A stretch of DNA of 64,000 nt from Xenorhabdus mauleonii (lineage in GTDB: Bacteria; Pseudomonadota; Gammaproteobacteria; Enterobacterales; Enterobacteriaceae). Location: assembly GCF_900113945.1 (NCBI RefSeq), contig NZ_FORG01000021.1:1-64000 (forward strand). The letters run 5' to 3'. The position numbers and the translations under genes are program-made. Shown here in pieces: positions 11,473 to 19,121 of the stretch; the first letter of the stretch is position 1, and each line of letters opens with the position of its first letter. The notes under the pieces are model-generated. The model was not told where the DNA came from. It ran no database searches and was given only the letters and a program-made list of their open reading frames with translations.

Positions 11473-11787
11473 ATGTCTTGGTTTATCCTCCTTATTGCGG
11501 GCTTGTTGGAAGTCGTCTGGGCTGTCGGCCTGAAATATACTCAAGGTTTTTCACGCTTGATACCGAGTGCCATTACGTTAAGCGCAATGATGGTCAGTGT
11601 GGGGCTACTGGCTTATGCCATGAAAAATTTACCGGCAGGCACGGCATACGCAGTGTGGACTGGCATAGGGGCAGTCGGTACGGCCATTTTTGGCATTATG
11701 GTTCTGGGCGAATCAGCAAATATTGCCAGGTTGTTTAGTCTTGTCCTGATTGTTGCCGGTATTATTGGGTTAAAGTTAGCCAGTTAG
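11473..11787 (+). CDS. sugE: small multidrug-resistance family guanidinium exporter (SugE/Gdx)
   Basis: A 104-residue inner-membrane protein with four predicted helices and the family features [20 protein letters not shown], with the essential Glu at residue 13, and [12 protein letters not shown]. Members of this SMR subgroup export guanidinium in exchange for protons as an antiparallel dimer. An upstream in-frame ATG exists at 11449, but it falls inside the riboswitch expression platform. ATG 11473 behind AAAGGG fits both the family length and the regulation by the guanidine-II element. Confidence 0.95.
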   Translation: MSWFILLIAGLLEVVWAVGLKYTQGFSRLIPSAITLSAMMVSVGLLAYAMKNLPAGTAYAVWTGIGAVGTAIFGIMVLGESANIARLFSLVLIVAGIIGLKLAS

Positions 11788-11800
11788 ATGCTGATAAATG

Positions 11801-11820
11801 AACCCAGCCAAAGCTGGGTT
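11801..11820. terminator. hairpin between sugE and the convergent small regulator
   Basis: AACCCAGC and GCTGGGTT form an 8-bp perfect stem with a CAAA-type loop between two convergent genes. No clear T run follows on the plus strand; on the minus strand TTCATTTATC follows. It may act in both directions. Confidence 0.5.
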
Positions 11821-11830
11821 CTATTCGTGG

Positions 11831-12043
11831 TTATTTTCCTTCATAGCGCGAGGGCCATATTTCTTCTGGCGTGCGCTCTAATGCCGCTGCGATAAGACGC
11901 TCCCCTTTTGGCCAATGTCGCTGTAATGCATTAGCAAGGGTTGAAGATGCAAGCCCCGCGGCTCGCGAGACTTCTGACAACGTTGTTCCACGTTTTTTCA
12001 ACTCAGCGATAATATCGGCGGAATGCCAGTCTTTTTTTTCCAT
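11831..12043 (-). CDS. Ner/Nlp-type small DNA-binding regulator
   Basis: A protein of about 70 residues (MEKKDWHSADIIAEL...) resembling phage Ner proteins and E. coli SfsB/Nlp. The helix-turn-helix region is TLSEVSRAAGLASSTLANAL and the end is EEIWPSRY. Ner is a winged-helix-like repressor of Mu; the chromosomal homologues are regulators with poorly defined targets. I chose ATG 12043 because it matches the family N-terminus; another ATG lies at 12058. It is convergent with sugE and divergent from the C-protein-like gene, sharing a 150-bp control region that holds two GACT-N3-AGTC palindromes. Confidence 0.8.
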   Translation of the reverse strand: MEKKDWHSADIIAELKKRGTTLSEVSRAAGLASSTLANALQRHWPKGERLIAAALERTPEEIWPSRYEGK

Positions 12044-12102
12044 CCTTAATATCTCCAATTATCTATCGTTTTTTCAATTAAAAAGTAAGTTATTAACCAG
12101 TA

Positions 12103-12155
12103 GACTATAAGTCACATAGCATAGCATAACTCAGATTGAAACGTGACTCATAGTC
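12103..12155. promoter_or_regulatory. pair of C-box-like palindromes
   Basis: GACTATAAGTC (12103-12113) and GACTCATAGTC (12145-12155, followed by CGTGG) are both perfect GACT-N3-AGTC palindromes with centres 42 bp apart. The second matches the C-box form GACTNATAGTCCGTG that restriction-modification controller proteins bind. Both lie upstream of the C-protein-like gene at 12193. Confidence 0.7.
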
Positions 12156-12192
12156 CGTGGTCGGATAAGTAACACGAATCGATACTTATCGG

Positions 12193-12432
12193 ATGAAAAC
12201 ATCGAACAACATCAGATCCCTTTTTGGGCAAAGAATCAGAGATCTCAGGAAAGCGGCAGGGATGTCACAGGAAGCTTTTGCTGATAAATGCGGGCTAGAT
12301 CGCACATACGTAAGTGGGATTGAACGAGGTGTAAGAAATCCGACTTTAGAAATCATCTATGTGATTGCTAACGGGTTACAAGTTGAATTGAAAGAATTAT
12401 TTGATTTCGAAACCCTATTCCCTCCTCATTAA
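12193..12432 (+). CDS. C-protein-like XRE-family regulator (orphan)
   Basis: A 79-residue single-domain helix-turn-helix protein. Its core RIRDLRKAAGMSQEAFADK and LDRTYVSGIERGVRNPTLE is typical of controller (C) proteins of type II restriction-modification systems, which autoregulate through C-boxes just upstream. A matching C-box pair lies 37 bp before the start codon. No restriction enzyme or methyltransferase gene is adjacent, so it appears to be an orphan or a regulator recruited for another job. There is no convincing Shine-Dalgarno sequence before ATG, which is common for C genes that are translated leaderless. Confidence 0.8.
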   Translation: MKTSNNIRSLFGQRIRDLRKAAGMSQEAFADKCGLDRTYVSGIERGVRNPTLEIIYVIANGLQVELKELFDFETLFPPH

Positions 12433-12439
12433 AACCATC

Positions 12440-12467
12440 AGACGACAATTTTACCCGTCGTCTTTTA
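12440..12467 (+). terminator. Rho-independent terminator after the C-protein-like gene
   Basis: AGACGAC and GTCGTCT form a 7-bp stem with a 10-base loop followed by TTTT. Confidence 0.7.
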
Positions 12468-12494
12468 AGTCGTATTTTTGTTGGCAATACGCGC

Positions 12495-12580
12495 TTACCC
12501 CGGCTGCCGTTTTGATAAATATACGGTTATCTATCCTTCCGGGGACTCATTCCCATCCATTGTGAGCTTGTTGCAACAGC
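12495..12580. repeat. possible degenerate ERIC fragment
   Basis: The stretch GGTTATCTATCCTTCCGGGG and the following ACTCATTCCC resemble the centre of the full ERIC at 9446-9571, but the outer arms are not recognisable. It occupies part of the gap before the TauE-like gene. Confidence 0.4.
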
Positions 12581-12690
12581 AACTATATCTATATTCTTTT
12601 TTTGAATACGATATGTCTTTTTGCCATATTATGTGGAAAATGTTTCGTTAACAGGTGAGTTTTGGTTCGATTCCGGCTGGAAATAAAATA

Positions 12691-13476
12691 ATGTTATTAA
12701 TTTCTGAGCTTGCAATTGGTGCGGGTATTGGTCTGGTTATCAGCACGACTGGCGTTGGTGGTGGTGTGATGGTTTTACCTATTCTGACCTATTTTTTTGG
12801 GTTAGATGCACTGGCTGCTGTCGCTACGGCTAATCTTCTATCCATGTTGATGAAAATATCATCATCATACATGCACTTTCGCATGGGAAATATCCCCCTG
12901 CGCCAATCTTTGATAATTCTTTTGATCATGATACCCGGTACGGTGCTGGCAAGTTATGGCGTCACTGCATTAAGCCATTCAAGCTATAACCAAATGAAAA
13001 TTGAGTGGGGGATAAATCTGTTGGTCGTATTGGCTATCCTGTTTTCCCTGTATCTTTTTTACTGTCGAATACGTGCACCAGAGAAACCGATAATACAAAT
13101 CATCCCCAAATCTGGCTCAATGAAGCCACTCTTATTGCCCGGTACAGGGGCAGGGCTATTGTTAGGCGCAACCGGTGTTGGAGGGGGCATTGTTGTGCTG
13201 CCATTTTTGCTGCGTTATGCACGGATGACTATCAAACAGGCTATTGGCGTATCTCTTTTTGTCACAATGCTGCTGTCGGGAACATCTGCTGTTGCTTATG
13301 CACAAGGCGGCCATACTGACTGGAGATTAGCGCTGATCTTGTTTGCTGGCTCTTTATTGGGGATCCCTTTTGCCAATTACTTGTTGAAGCAATTGTCTGA
13401 CAAAGTATTTCAATATGCCACGCTGTTTCTGATTTTATGCAGTGCCTTGCTGATGGGGATTCGGTTGATTGGATAA
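12691..13476 (+). CDS. TauE/SafE-family membrane permease
   Basis: A protein of about 261 residues with repeated hydrophobic segments and two homologous glycine-rich motifs, one in each half: STTGVGGGVMVLPIL near the N-terminus and GATGVGGGIVVLPFLL near the middle. This internal duplication is typical of the TauE/SafE (DUF81) family, whose members export sulfite, sulfoacetate or related anions. The substrate here cannot be told from sequence. I chose ATG 12691; a GTG at 12655 would add 12 hydrophilic residues before the first membrane segment. It stands alone and is convergent with the hydrolase gene. Confidence 0.85.
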   Translation: MLLISELAIGAGIGLVISTTGVGGGVMVLPILTYFFGLDALAAVATANLLSMLMKISSSYMHFRMGNIPLRQSLIILLIMIPGTVLASYGVTALSHSSYNQMKIEWGINLLVVLAILFSLYLFYCRIRAPEKPIIQIIPKSGSMKPLLLPGTGAGLLLGATGVGGGIVVLPFLLRYARMTIKQAIGVSLFVTMLLSGTSAVAYAQGGHTDWRLALILFAGSLLGIPFANYLLKQLSDKVFQYATLFLILCSALLMGIRLIG

Positions 13477-13481
13477 AGAAG

Positions 13482-13524
13482 CCTTTGGTCATCACCGAAA
13501 AAACACGGTGTTAATGACCAAAGG
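13482..13524. terminator. bidirectional terminator between convergent genes
   Basis: CCTTTGGTCAT (13482-13492) pairs with ATGACCAAAGG (13514-13524), and an inner CACCG/CGGTG stem closes an A-rich loop. It lies between two convergent stop codons. Confidence 0.75.
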
Positions 13525-13530
13525 AAATCA

Positions 13531-14481
13531 TCAATAGGTTGTTTCTCCAATGTTTTTCAAAGCATCAATGACCAGCTGCCAGAATTTGGCATGATCTAAC
13601 TTCACGGCCACTTGAGTATGGCAATCTTCTGGTGGTGGATAACGAAAATCAGCGACAGTCATTCCTGTTGTTAAGGTTCCTGTTAGTTCGATATCGACAG
13701 GAACTTTTTGGGTTGTCATCACAGCAGGATCGATCACATAGGCGACAGCACAAGGGTCATGTACGGGAGGATAGCCAAAGCCTTGGTGTTCACGGTATCT
13801 GTCACCGTAAAATTGCAGTGCATCCAAAACGAATTGGGCGGGGCGTGTTTTAATCTGAGAAATTGCCTCAATAATATCAGGTGTCGCCTGAGCCTGATGC
13901 GTAAGATCTAAACCAACCATAGTCAATGGCCACTTCTCATTAAAAACAATATGTGCAGCTTCTGGATCGATCACGATATTGAATTCGCCAACCGCACTTC
14001 TATTGCCTTTGTGATAGCCGCCTCCCATTAATACAACTTCCTTTACACGTTCAACAATCTGCGGCGCTTTGCGGGCTGCCATCGCGATATTTGTTAAACC
14101 GGCCGTCGGAACTAAGGTCACAGTTTTGGGTGGGTTCTCCATAATCACATCAATGATTAAATCAACGGCATGGCGAGGATCTAATTTCATTGTTGGCTCG
14201 GGCAAAATCGGGCCATCTAAACCAGTTTCACCATGAATATCCGGCGCAGTTTTAATTTCCCGCACAAGCGGCCGATGGCATCCTGCGGCAAAAGGAACAC
14301 TGTGGATATTGGCTATGCGGGCAACGGCAAGAGCGTTGTGGGTCACTTTTTCGAGAAGCTGATTACCAACGACGGTTGTCACAGCCAGCAGTTCAATATC
14401 AGGGTTTCCGTGGGCAAGCAGGAGGGCAATGGCATCATCATGTCCAGGATCGCAATCAAGGATAATTTTCTTCGGCAGCAT
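13531..14481 (-). CDS. inosine-uridine preferring nucleoside hydrolase (RihA/B type)
   Basis: Cleaves ribonucleosides into base and ribose. The 316-residue protein begins with the calcium-binding signature DCDPGHDDAIAL (about residues 9-20) and contains VVLMGGGYHKGN, AEFNI-like GEFNIVIDPEAA and the conserved PPVHDPCAVAY near residue 235, all part of the IUNH fold. It seems closest to RihB/RihA but I cannot assign one. It stands alone; a deleted ERIC element lies directly upstream. It fits the nucleoside-salvage theme of the deo block, although the genes are far apart. Confidence 0.9.
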   Translation of the reverse strand: MLPKKIILDCDPGHDDAIALLLAHGNPDIELLAVTTVVGNQLLEKVTHNALAVARIANIHSVPFAAGCHRPLVREIKTAPDIHGETGLDGPILPEPTMKLDPRHAVDLIIDVIMENPPKTVTLVPTAGLTNIAMAARKAPQIVERVKEVVLMGGGYHKGNRSAVGEFNIVIDPEAAHIVFNEKWPLTMVGLDLTHQAQATPDIIEAISQIKTRPAQFVLDALQFYGDRYREHQGFGYPPVHDPCAVAYVIDPAVMTTQKVPVDIELTGTLTTGMTVADFRYPPPEDCHTQVAVKLDHAKFWQLVIDALKNIGETTY

Positions 14482-14493
14482 GTTTACTCCTTT

Positions 14494-14597
14494 TATACCT
14501 GTCGTTTTTCAAGTTGCGGCTTTATTGGCTGGGTAAAATGAGCTGGGCAAATTCGTTCCCTTGCCGCTGCGTCGCGCCTTGAAATCCAATGGATATC
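14494..14597. repeat. ERIC element with internal deletion
   Basis: Starts TATACCTGTCGTTTTTCAAG and ends CCTTGAAATCCAATGGATA, the outer inverted arms of ERIC. The central part between GGCTGGGTAAAATGAG and TTCGTTCCCTTGCCGC is shortened compared with the full copy at 9446-9571. Confidence 0.7.
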
Positions 14598-15017
14598 TCA
14601 ACTAATTGTTTCTGCGAGTAATTTTTTGGCCACGCATTTACTGGTGACTAAATGTAAATATCTATTTTCAGAATAATTCATCACTAGAAAAATTCCTCGG
14701 AAAACCATCACAAAACCGTAACGGGAAAAATATTAATTATTGATTAAGTTCTTATTAATTGTGATTTGATTAACATATAAACAATAAATAAATTGAGCAT
14801 TTTAGACACATATGATTCATATATATACCGATAAAGCGATATGAATATGATTGCTGAATGCAATATCATTAACTTATTAATATTTTTGTTTTGGTGTTTG
14901 TTGATACATCTGAATAACCAATATTCAATGGTTATGACAAACACTCTTGAACATGCAGAGTGACAAGGTCGTTATCTGTAATCGTCAAGGAAAAAACAGA
15001 TGCTCACGGGGTATAAC
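14598..15017. other. AT-rich intergenic stretch, no gene seen
   Basis: About 400 bp of AT-rich DNA before the PuuB-like gene. One short minus-strand open frame of 66 codons exists but has no supporting features. The promoter of the amine-catabolism cluster must lie here; I could not identify it with confidence. Confidence 0.6.
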
Positions 15018-16319
15018 ATGAATAATGAAATAGATTCATTGACATACTATGCGGCAACTAAGAAATATGATCTTCGCTTTCCAACACTGAAAGAAGATCT
15101 GGATGTTGATGTTGTTATTATTGGTGGCGGTTTTTCCGGTATCAATACAGCATTGGAACTTGCTGAAAAAGGCATCACAAATATTGCGATCTTAGAAGGC
15201 CGGACATTGGGATATGGCGGTACAGGCCGCAATGGTGGGCAGGTGATGACAGGGATTGGCCATGATATAGAAAGGATCAGGCGTCATGTCGGTGATAAGG
15301 GCTTAGAAACAATATTCAAAATCAGCAGCTTGGGCGCAGGGATCATTCGTGATCGAATCGCCAAATATGATATTCAGGCTGATTTTTGCCGCGGCTATGC
15401 TTATCTTGGCTGGAATGCACGCCATGAAAAAACATTGCAGAGTTGGTTGAAAGAATTCCGCTCGGCTTTACCTGATGAAGAAATTGAGCTTTATACTGGC
15501 GCAGATGTTAAAAAAGTCATCGGCTCAGAACGCTATACCTGTGCAATAAAACATATGGGAGGCGGGCATGTTCACTCACTTAATCTGATGTTGGGTGAAG
15601 CCAAAGCGGTGACAGAATATGGCGTCAAGATTTTCGAAAACAGCCAAGTTTTGAATGTGGAATATGGCCCAAGAGTCACAGTGCGTACAGCAATGGGATC
15701 TGTGCGCGCCGGTAAAATGCTGTGGGCATGTGACTCATTTTTGAATGGGCTGGAACCGACTATTTACCGAAAAACGATCAATACTTACGCCTTCCAGCTA
15801 ATGACAGAAGAGCTGTCAGATGAGCTCATTGAAAGGATCAGCCCGATTCGCGGGGCTTACAGCGATATCAGTCCTATCATCGACTACTACCGTGTGACCA
15901 AAGAAAACCGCCTGTTATATGGTAGTGCGACGCAATTTATTGAATACATGCCTTCCGATTTAAAAGCATGGAACCGCAATATCATGCTGAAAACCTTCCC
16001 CTACCTGAAAGATGTAAAAATAGAATTGGCATGGGGCGGCCCAATGGCTTGCAGCGTTAATTTATTCCCGCAAATTGGCACCCTGCCTAACCACGACAAT
16101 GTGTTCTATGTTCAGGGTTATTCAGGTTTTGGTGTGACTCCGAGCCACATTATTTGCAAGGTCCTGGCAGAAGGCATGAGCGAGGGATCTGATCGCTACT
16201 CACTACTGAGTTCAATCCCGCATCTCAATATCATTGGGAAAGATGAATTGAGGAATGTCCTGTTATCTGCCGGCAAGATTTGGCATCAGGTGTCAGGTTA
16301 TTGGACGGGGCGTCTTTAA
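15018..16319 (+). CDS. PuuB-like FAD-dependent amine oxidoreductase
   Basis: A 433-residue DAO-family flavoenzyme with an N-terminal dinucleotide-binding motif DVVIIGGGFSGINTALELAE (about residues 30-49) and the GRNGGQ motif. Around residue 360 it carries YVQGYSGFGVTPSHI, as in gamma-glutamylputrescine oxidase. The start MNNEIDSLTYYAA aligns with the PuuB N-terminus; an ATG 18 bp upstream, behind AAGGA, is an alternative. Reaction by family: oxidative deamination of an amine to an aldehyde with hydrogen peroxide. The cupin and aldehyde dehydrogenase genes follow, forming an amine-to-acid route, but puuA and puuD are not nearby, so the substrate is uncertain. Confidence 0.85.
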   Translation: MNNEIDSLTYYAATKKYDLRFPTLKEDLDVDVVIIGGGFSGINTALELAEKGITNIAILEGRTLGYGGTGRNGGQVMTGIGHDIERIRRHVGDKGLETIFKISSLGAGIIRDRIAKYDIQADFCRGYAYLGWNARHEKTLQSWLKEFRSALPDEEIELYTGADVKKVIGSERYTCAIKHMGGGHVHSLNLMLGEAKAVTEYGVKIFENSQVLNVEYGPRVTVRTAMGSVRAGKMLWACDSFLNGLEPTIYRKTINTYAFQLMTEELSDELIERISPIRGAYSDISPIIDYYRVTKENRLLYGSATQFIEYMPSDLKAWNRNIMLKTFPYLKDVKIELAWGGPMACSVNLFPQIGTLPNHDNVFYVQGYSGFGVTPSHIICKVLAEGMSEGSDRYSLLSSIPHLNIIGKDELRNVLLSAGKIWHQVSGYWTGRL

Positions 16320-16366
16320 TTTTATCTCTGCTCAATGCTTTTCTTTTCTCCATTGTTAACAGTATG

Positions 16367-16422
16367 GTTTGAAAGGCATTGTTTGAAAGGAATTGTTTGA
16401 AACATATTGTTTGAACGGTAAA
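16367..16422. repeat. four tandem 14-bp repeats before the cupin gene
   Basis: Units GTTTGAAAGGCATT, GTTTGAAAGGAATT, GTTTGAAACATATT and GTTTGAACGGTAAA follow each other without gaps, in the 122-bp space between oxidase and cupin. The last unit ends 19 bp before the cupin start codon. They may be an operator array, a translation-affecting leader or a product of slippage. Confidence 0.8.
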
Positions 16423-16441
16423 CACTAAAAGGTAGAAAGTC

Positions 16442-16822
16442 ATGATAAAGCCATTATTGTTAGATAAAGCACTTCCTGAATTAATGCCATTTGGCAGTGT
16501 CACCAATCTTGGTTCTATTGTGGTGGAGGGAGACCCACAGGCGAGCGGCGCGATGATATTTGGGGAGCCTACGGATAATCTGACCTGCGGTATTTTCGCT
16601 TGCACCAAGGGCAAATTTAAAATGACCTATCCCTTCGATGAAATGGCAACAGTTCATGAAGGCTCCGTGAAACTGACGAATATTAAAACCGGAGAGATGG
16701 TTGAATATCATAAAGGTGACTCTTGGTTTGCGGCAAAAGGGACAGAAATATTGTGGGAAATCACCAGTGAGCGCTTCGTCAAACACTATATGGCATGCGT
16801 AAATGGGCAACTGTCCGGCTAG
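16442..16822 (+). CDS. cupin-domain protein (DUF861 type)
   Basis: A 126-residue single cupin. Its barrel motifs are seen around TVHEGSVKLTNIKTGEMVEY and HKGDSWFAAKGTEILWEI (about residues 70-105). This resembles the DUF861 / ureidoglycine aminohydrolase-like cupins that often accompany amine oxidase and aldehyde dehydrogenase genes. A catalytic or sensory role cannot be told apart. It is 13 bp upstream of the aldehyde dehydrogenase gene and 122 bp downstream of the oxidase, so the three probably form one unit. Confidence 0.8.
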   Translation: MIKPLLLDKALPELMPFGSVTNLGSIVVEGDPQASGAMIFGEPTDNLTCGIFACTKGKFKMTYPFDEMATVHEGSVKLTNIKTGEMVEYHKGDSWFAAKGTEILWEITSERFVKHYMACVNGQLSG

Positions 16823-16835
16823 ATAGGAGAAGATA

Positions 16836-18329
16836 ATGAGTGAAGTTAATTTGTTGGAAAGCGTTACAACTTTTTTGCAACGCCCACATGGCCACTATAT
16901 TAATGGAGTCTCAGTTCTTAGCCAGGAAAATACCACGTTCTCCGTGATCAACCCTGCTTCTGGAAAAGTTATAGCAACGGTTAATCAAGGCGGGGAAAAT
17001 GAGGTTAATCAGGCAATGCAGGCCGCATCGGATGCTTTTCACGGGGTATGGGAGCAGACTTCTCCCATCGAGCGGGGAAATTGCCTGAATAGGTTGGCCG
17101 ATTTATTGCAAAAAAATGGGGAGGAATTGGCACAACTGGAAAGTTTATGTTCCGGTAAACCCATTCAATTATCCCGTGCGTTGGATGTTGGCGCATCCAG
17201 TGATTATTTGCGCTATTTTGCCGGATGGGCCAGCAAAATCAGTGGTGAAACGCTGAATGTGTCATTGCCGTCATTCAAAGGGGAAAAATACAACGCCTTT
17301 ACCCGCCGTGAACCTGTCGGGGTTGTTGTTGGCATTATTCCGTGGAATTTTTCCATTATGATTGCCATCTGGAAATTGGGCGCCGCATTAGCCAGTGGCT
17401 GTACCATTGTGCTGAAACCCAGTGAATACACTCCCTTGACCATGCTGCGTATAGCAGAGCTGGCAACAGAAGCGGGGATCCCGGATGGCGTGATCAATGT
17501 CGTTAATGGATCAGGCGCACAGGTCGGCGCTTCTCTGATCAAGCATCCTCAATGTGCCAAAGTGACGTTTACAGGCTCTGTTCCGACGGGAGTAAGTGTC
17601 GGAAAATCGGCGCTAGAACAAGGAATCAAGCATACAACACTGGAGCTTGGCGGCAAAAATGCGGCGGCTTTCCTGTCAGATATGAGCGTTGAAAAAATCG
17701 TCGATGGCATATTGGAAGCGGGATACGTTTACCAAGGGCAAATCTGCGCTGCGGCGGAACGTTTCTATATTCCATCCGTTCATATGGAAGCGGTGCTGGA
17801 ACAACTCTCTGAGCGTTTGTCTGCAATGAAAATAGGCTCACCATTTGATGAATCAACAGAAATGGGGCCATTGGCAAATCGGGAGCATTACGAAAAAATC
17901 CTCTCTCTGTTTGAGAAAGCACGCCAAGAAGGCTGTGAAATTGTTCACGGAGGCCATGCGCTGGAAGGGCCGGGATTTTTTGTCGCGCCAACAATAGTGA
18001 GAGCAAAGAGTGCCGAAGATACGTTAATGAAAGAAGAAACGTTCGGGCCGATTGGCACTTTCCTCAGTTACGATGATGAGGAAGCGTTGGTTGCCATGAT
18101 GAATGCTACACCATTTGGTCTGGCTGCCAGCTTGTGGACGAATGATCTGAGTAAAGCGATGCGTATGATCCCCCGGATTGAAGCGGGTATTTTATGGATC
18201 AATATGCACACATTTCTCGATCCTGCTGTCCCATTTGGCGGCAGTAAATCTTCTGGAATGGGTCGCGAGTTTGGCAGTGCTTTCATTGAGCATTATACGG
18301 AACTTAAGTCAGTTATTATGCGTTATTGA
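16836..18329 (+). CDS. NAD(P)-dependent aldehyde dehydrogenase
   Basis: A 497-residue enzyme of the ALDH superfamily. It has VGIIPWNFSIM for cofactor binding, the catalytic Glu in HTTLELGGKN (about residue 268), the nucleophilic Cys in YQGQICAAAERF (about residue 302), EETFGPIG and the C-terminal PFGGSKSSGMGREFG. It most likely oxidises the aldehyde made by the PuuB-like enzyme upstream, in the manner of PuuC or betaine aldehyde dehydrogenase. The exact substrate is not readable from sequence. The RBS is TAGGAGA before ATG 16836. Confidence 0.92.
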   Translation: MSEVNLLESVTTFLQRPHGHYINGVSVLSQENTTFSVINPASGKVIATVNQGGENEVNQAMQAASDAFHGVWEQTSPIERGNCLNRLADLLQKNGEELAQLESLCSGKPIQLSRALDVGASSDYLRYFAGWASKISGETLNVSLPSFKGEKYNAFTRREPVGVVVGIIPWNFSIMIAIWKLGAALASGCTIVLKPSEYTPLTMLRIAELATEAGIPDGVINVVNGSGAQVGASLIKHPQCAKVTFTGSVPTGVSVGKSALEQGIKHTTLELGGKNAAAFLSDMSVEKIVDGILEAGYVYQGQICAAAERFYIPSVHMEAVLEQLSERLSAMKIGSPFDESTEMGPLANREHYEKILSLFEKARQEGCEIVHGGHALEGPGFFVAPTIVRAKSAEDTLMKEETFGPIGTFLSYDDEEALVAMMNATPFGLAASLWTNDLSKAMRMIPRIEAGILWINMHTFLDPAVPFGGSKSSGMGREFGSAFIEHYTELKSVIMRY

Positions 18330-18450
18330 TAGTGACAGCCTATTGATAGTAGCTGTTGAGTGATAGCGAAAAGGCTTGAAGTTGCCTTGTCGGGACTAAG
18401 GCGAGGCAACTCATTAATTGATTGAAATATAAGGTTATTAAAACTCAACA

Positions 18451-18894
18451 TCAGGATGGCAGATTATCTTGTGAGCCGGTAACAGAAAAGATAGCTTCGA
18501 TGAGTTTCTTATTGAGAGAGTCTGATTTTTGTTCTTCCAATACTTCAAGAATAGCTGTTTCATATTCTGATTTAACTTCAATGTATTTCTCGTTTCCGGT
18601 ACTGGTCAGTACAGTATAAATCCTTCGCTTATCATCAAGGCAGGTATCGCGGAATGTATAATTATTGCGTTCCAGTCTTTCTACCAACCGACTCACTGAG
18701 CTTTGATTTAAATTTAATAAGCTCGCGAGTTCCTGCATCCGTAACTCACTTTTGGGAGCAGAGGATAGAAGATGCAATGCCCGGTATTCAGACATGCCAA
18801 TGCTATGTTTGCTCTGAAGACGTTTCGCCACAAAATTTTCGGCTGAATCAAAAAGATGCTGGAGTTTATGCCATAAAATTAATTGAGAATTCAT
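18451..18894 (-). CDS. MarR-family regulator, copy 1 of a tandem duplication
   Basis: A 147-residue winged-helix regulator with the recognition helix in LRMQELASLLNLNQSSVSRLVERLE (positions about 50-75) and wing motif LDDKRRIYTVLTSTG. It is divergent from phoA copy 1 with a 227-bp gap, so control of the phosphatase is a reasonable inference. A nearly identical gene occurs at 21115-21558; the two differ at roughly a dozen positions. The unit boundary lies just beyond the stop codon, where similarity to the second copy ends. Confidence 0.9.
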   Translation of the reverse strand: MNSQLILWHKLQHLFDSAENFVAKRLQSKHSIGMSEYRALHLLSSAPKSELRMQELASLLNLNQSSVSRLVERLERNNYTFRDTCLDDKRRIYTVLTSTGNEKYIEVKSEYETAILEVLEEQKSDSLNKKLIEAIFSVTGSQDNLPS

Positions 18895-19121
18895 TAGATA
18901 AATACCTCAAAAGAATTTAGGTACATGCATTATTTAAAATGTTGTAATCATCGACAAGTTTAATCATTTGACATCTTTCCTATTTCTTACCTTGCCTGAA
19001 AGGGAAGATTCTTTGTCACTATAATGTCTTTATAAGTTCAAATAACTGTCATTTTAGATGCCTACACTCCTTATGATTTAAAAATAATTTCTTTTTTTTC
19101 ATCTGATTATAAGGGAGCTCT

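Noticed and set aside
14744..14944. 66-codon minus-strand open frame upstream of the PuuB-like gene
   Set aside because: Low-complexity AT-rich translation, no ribosome-binding site and no neighbours that would support it.
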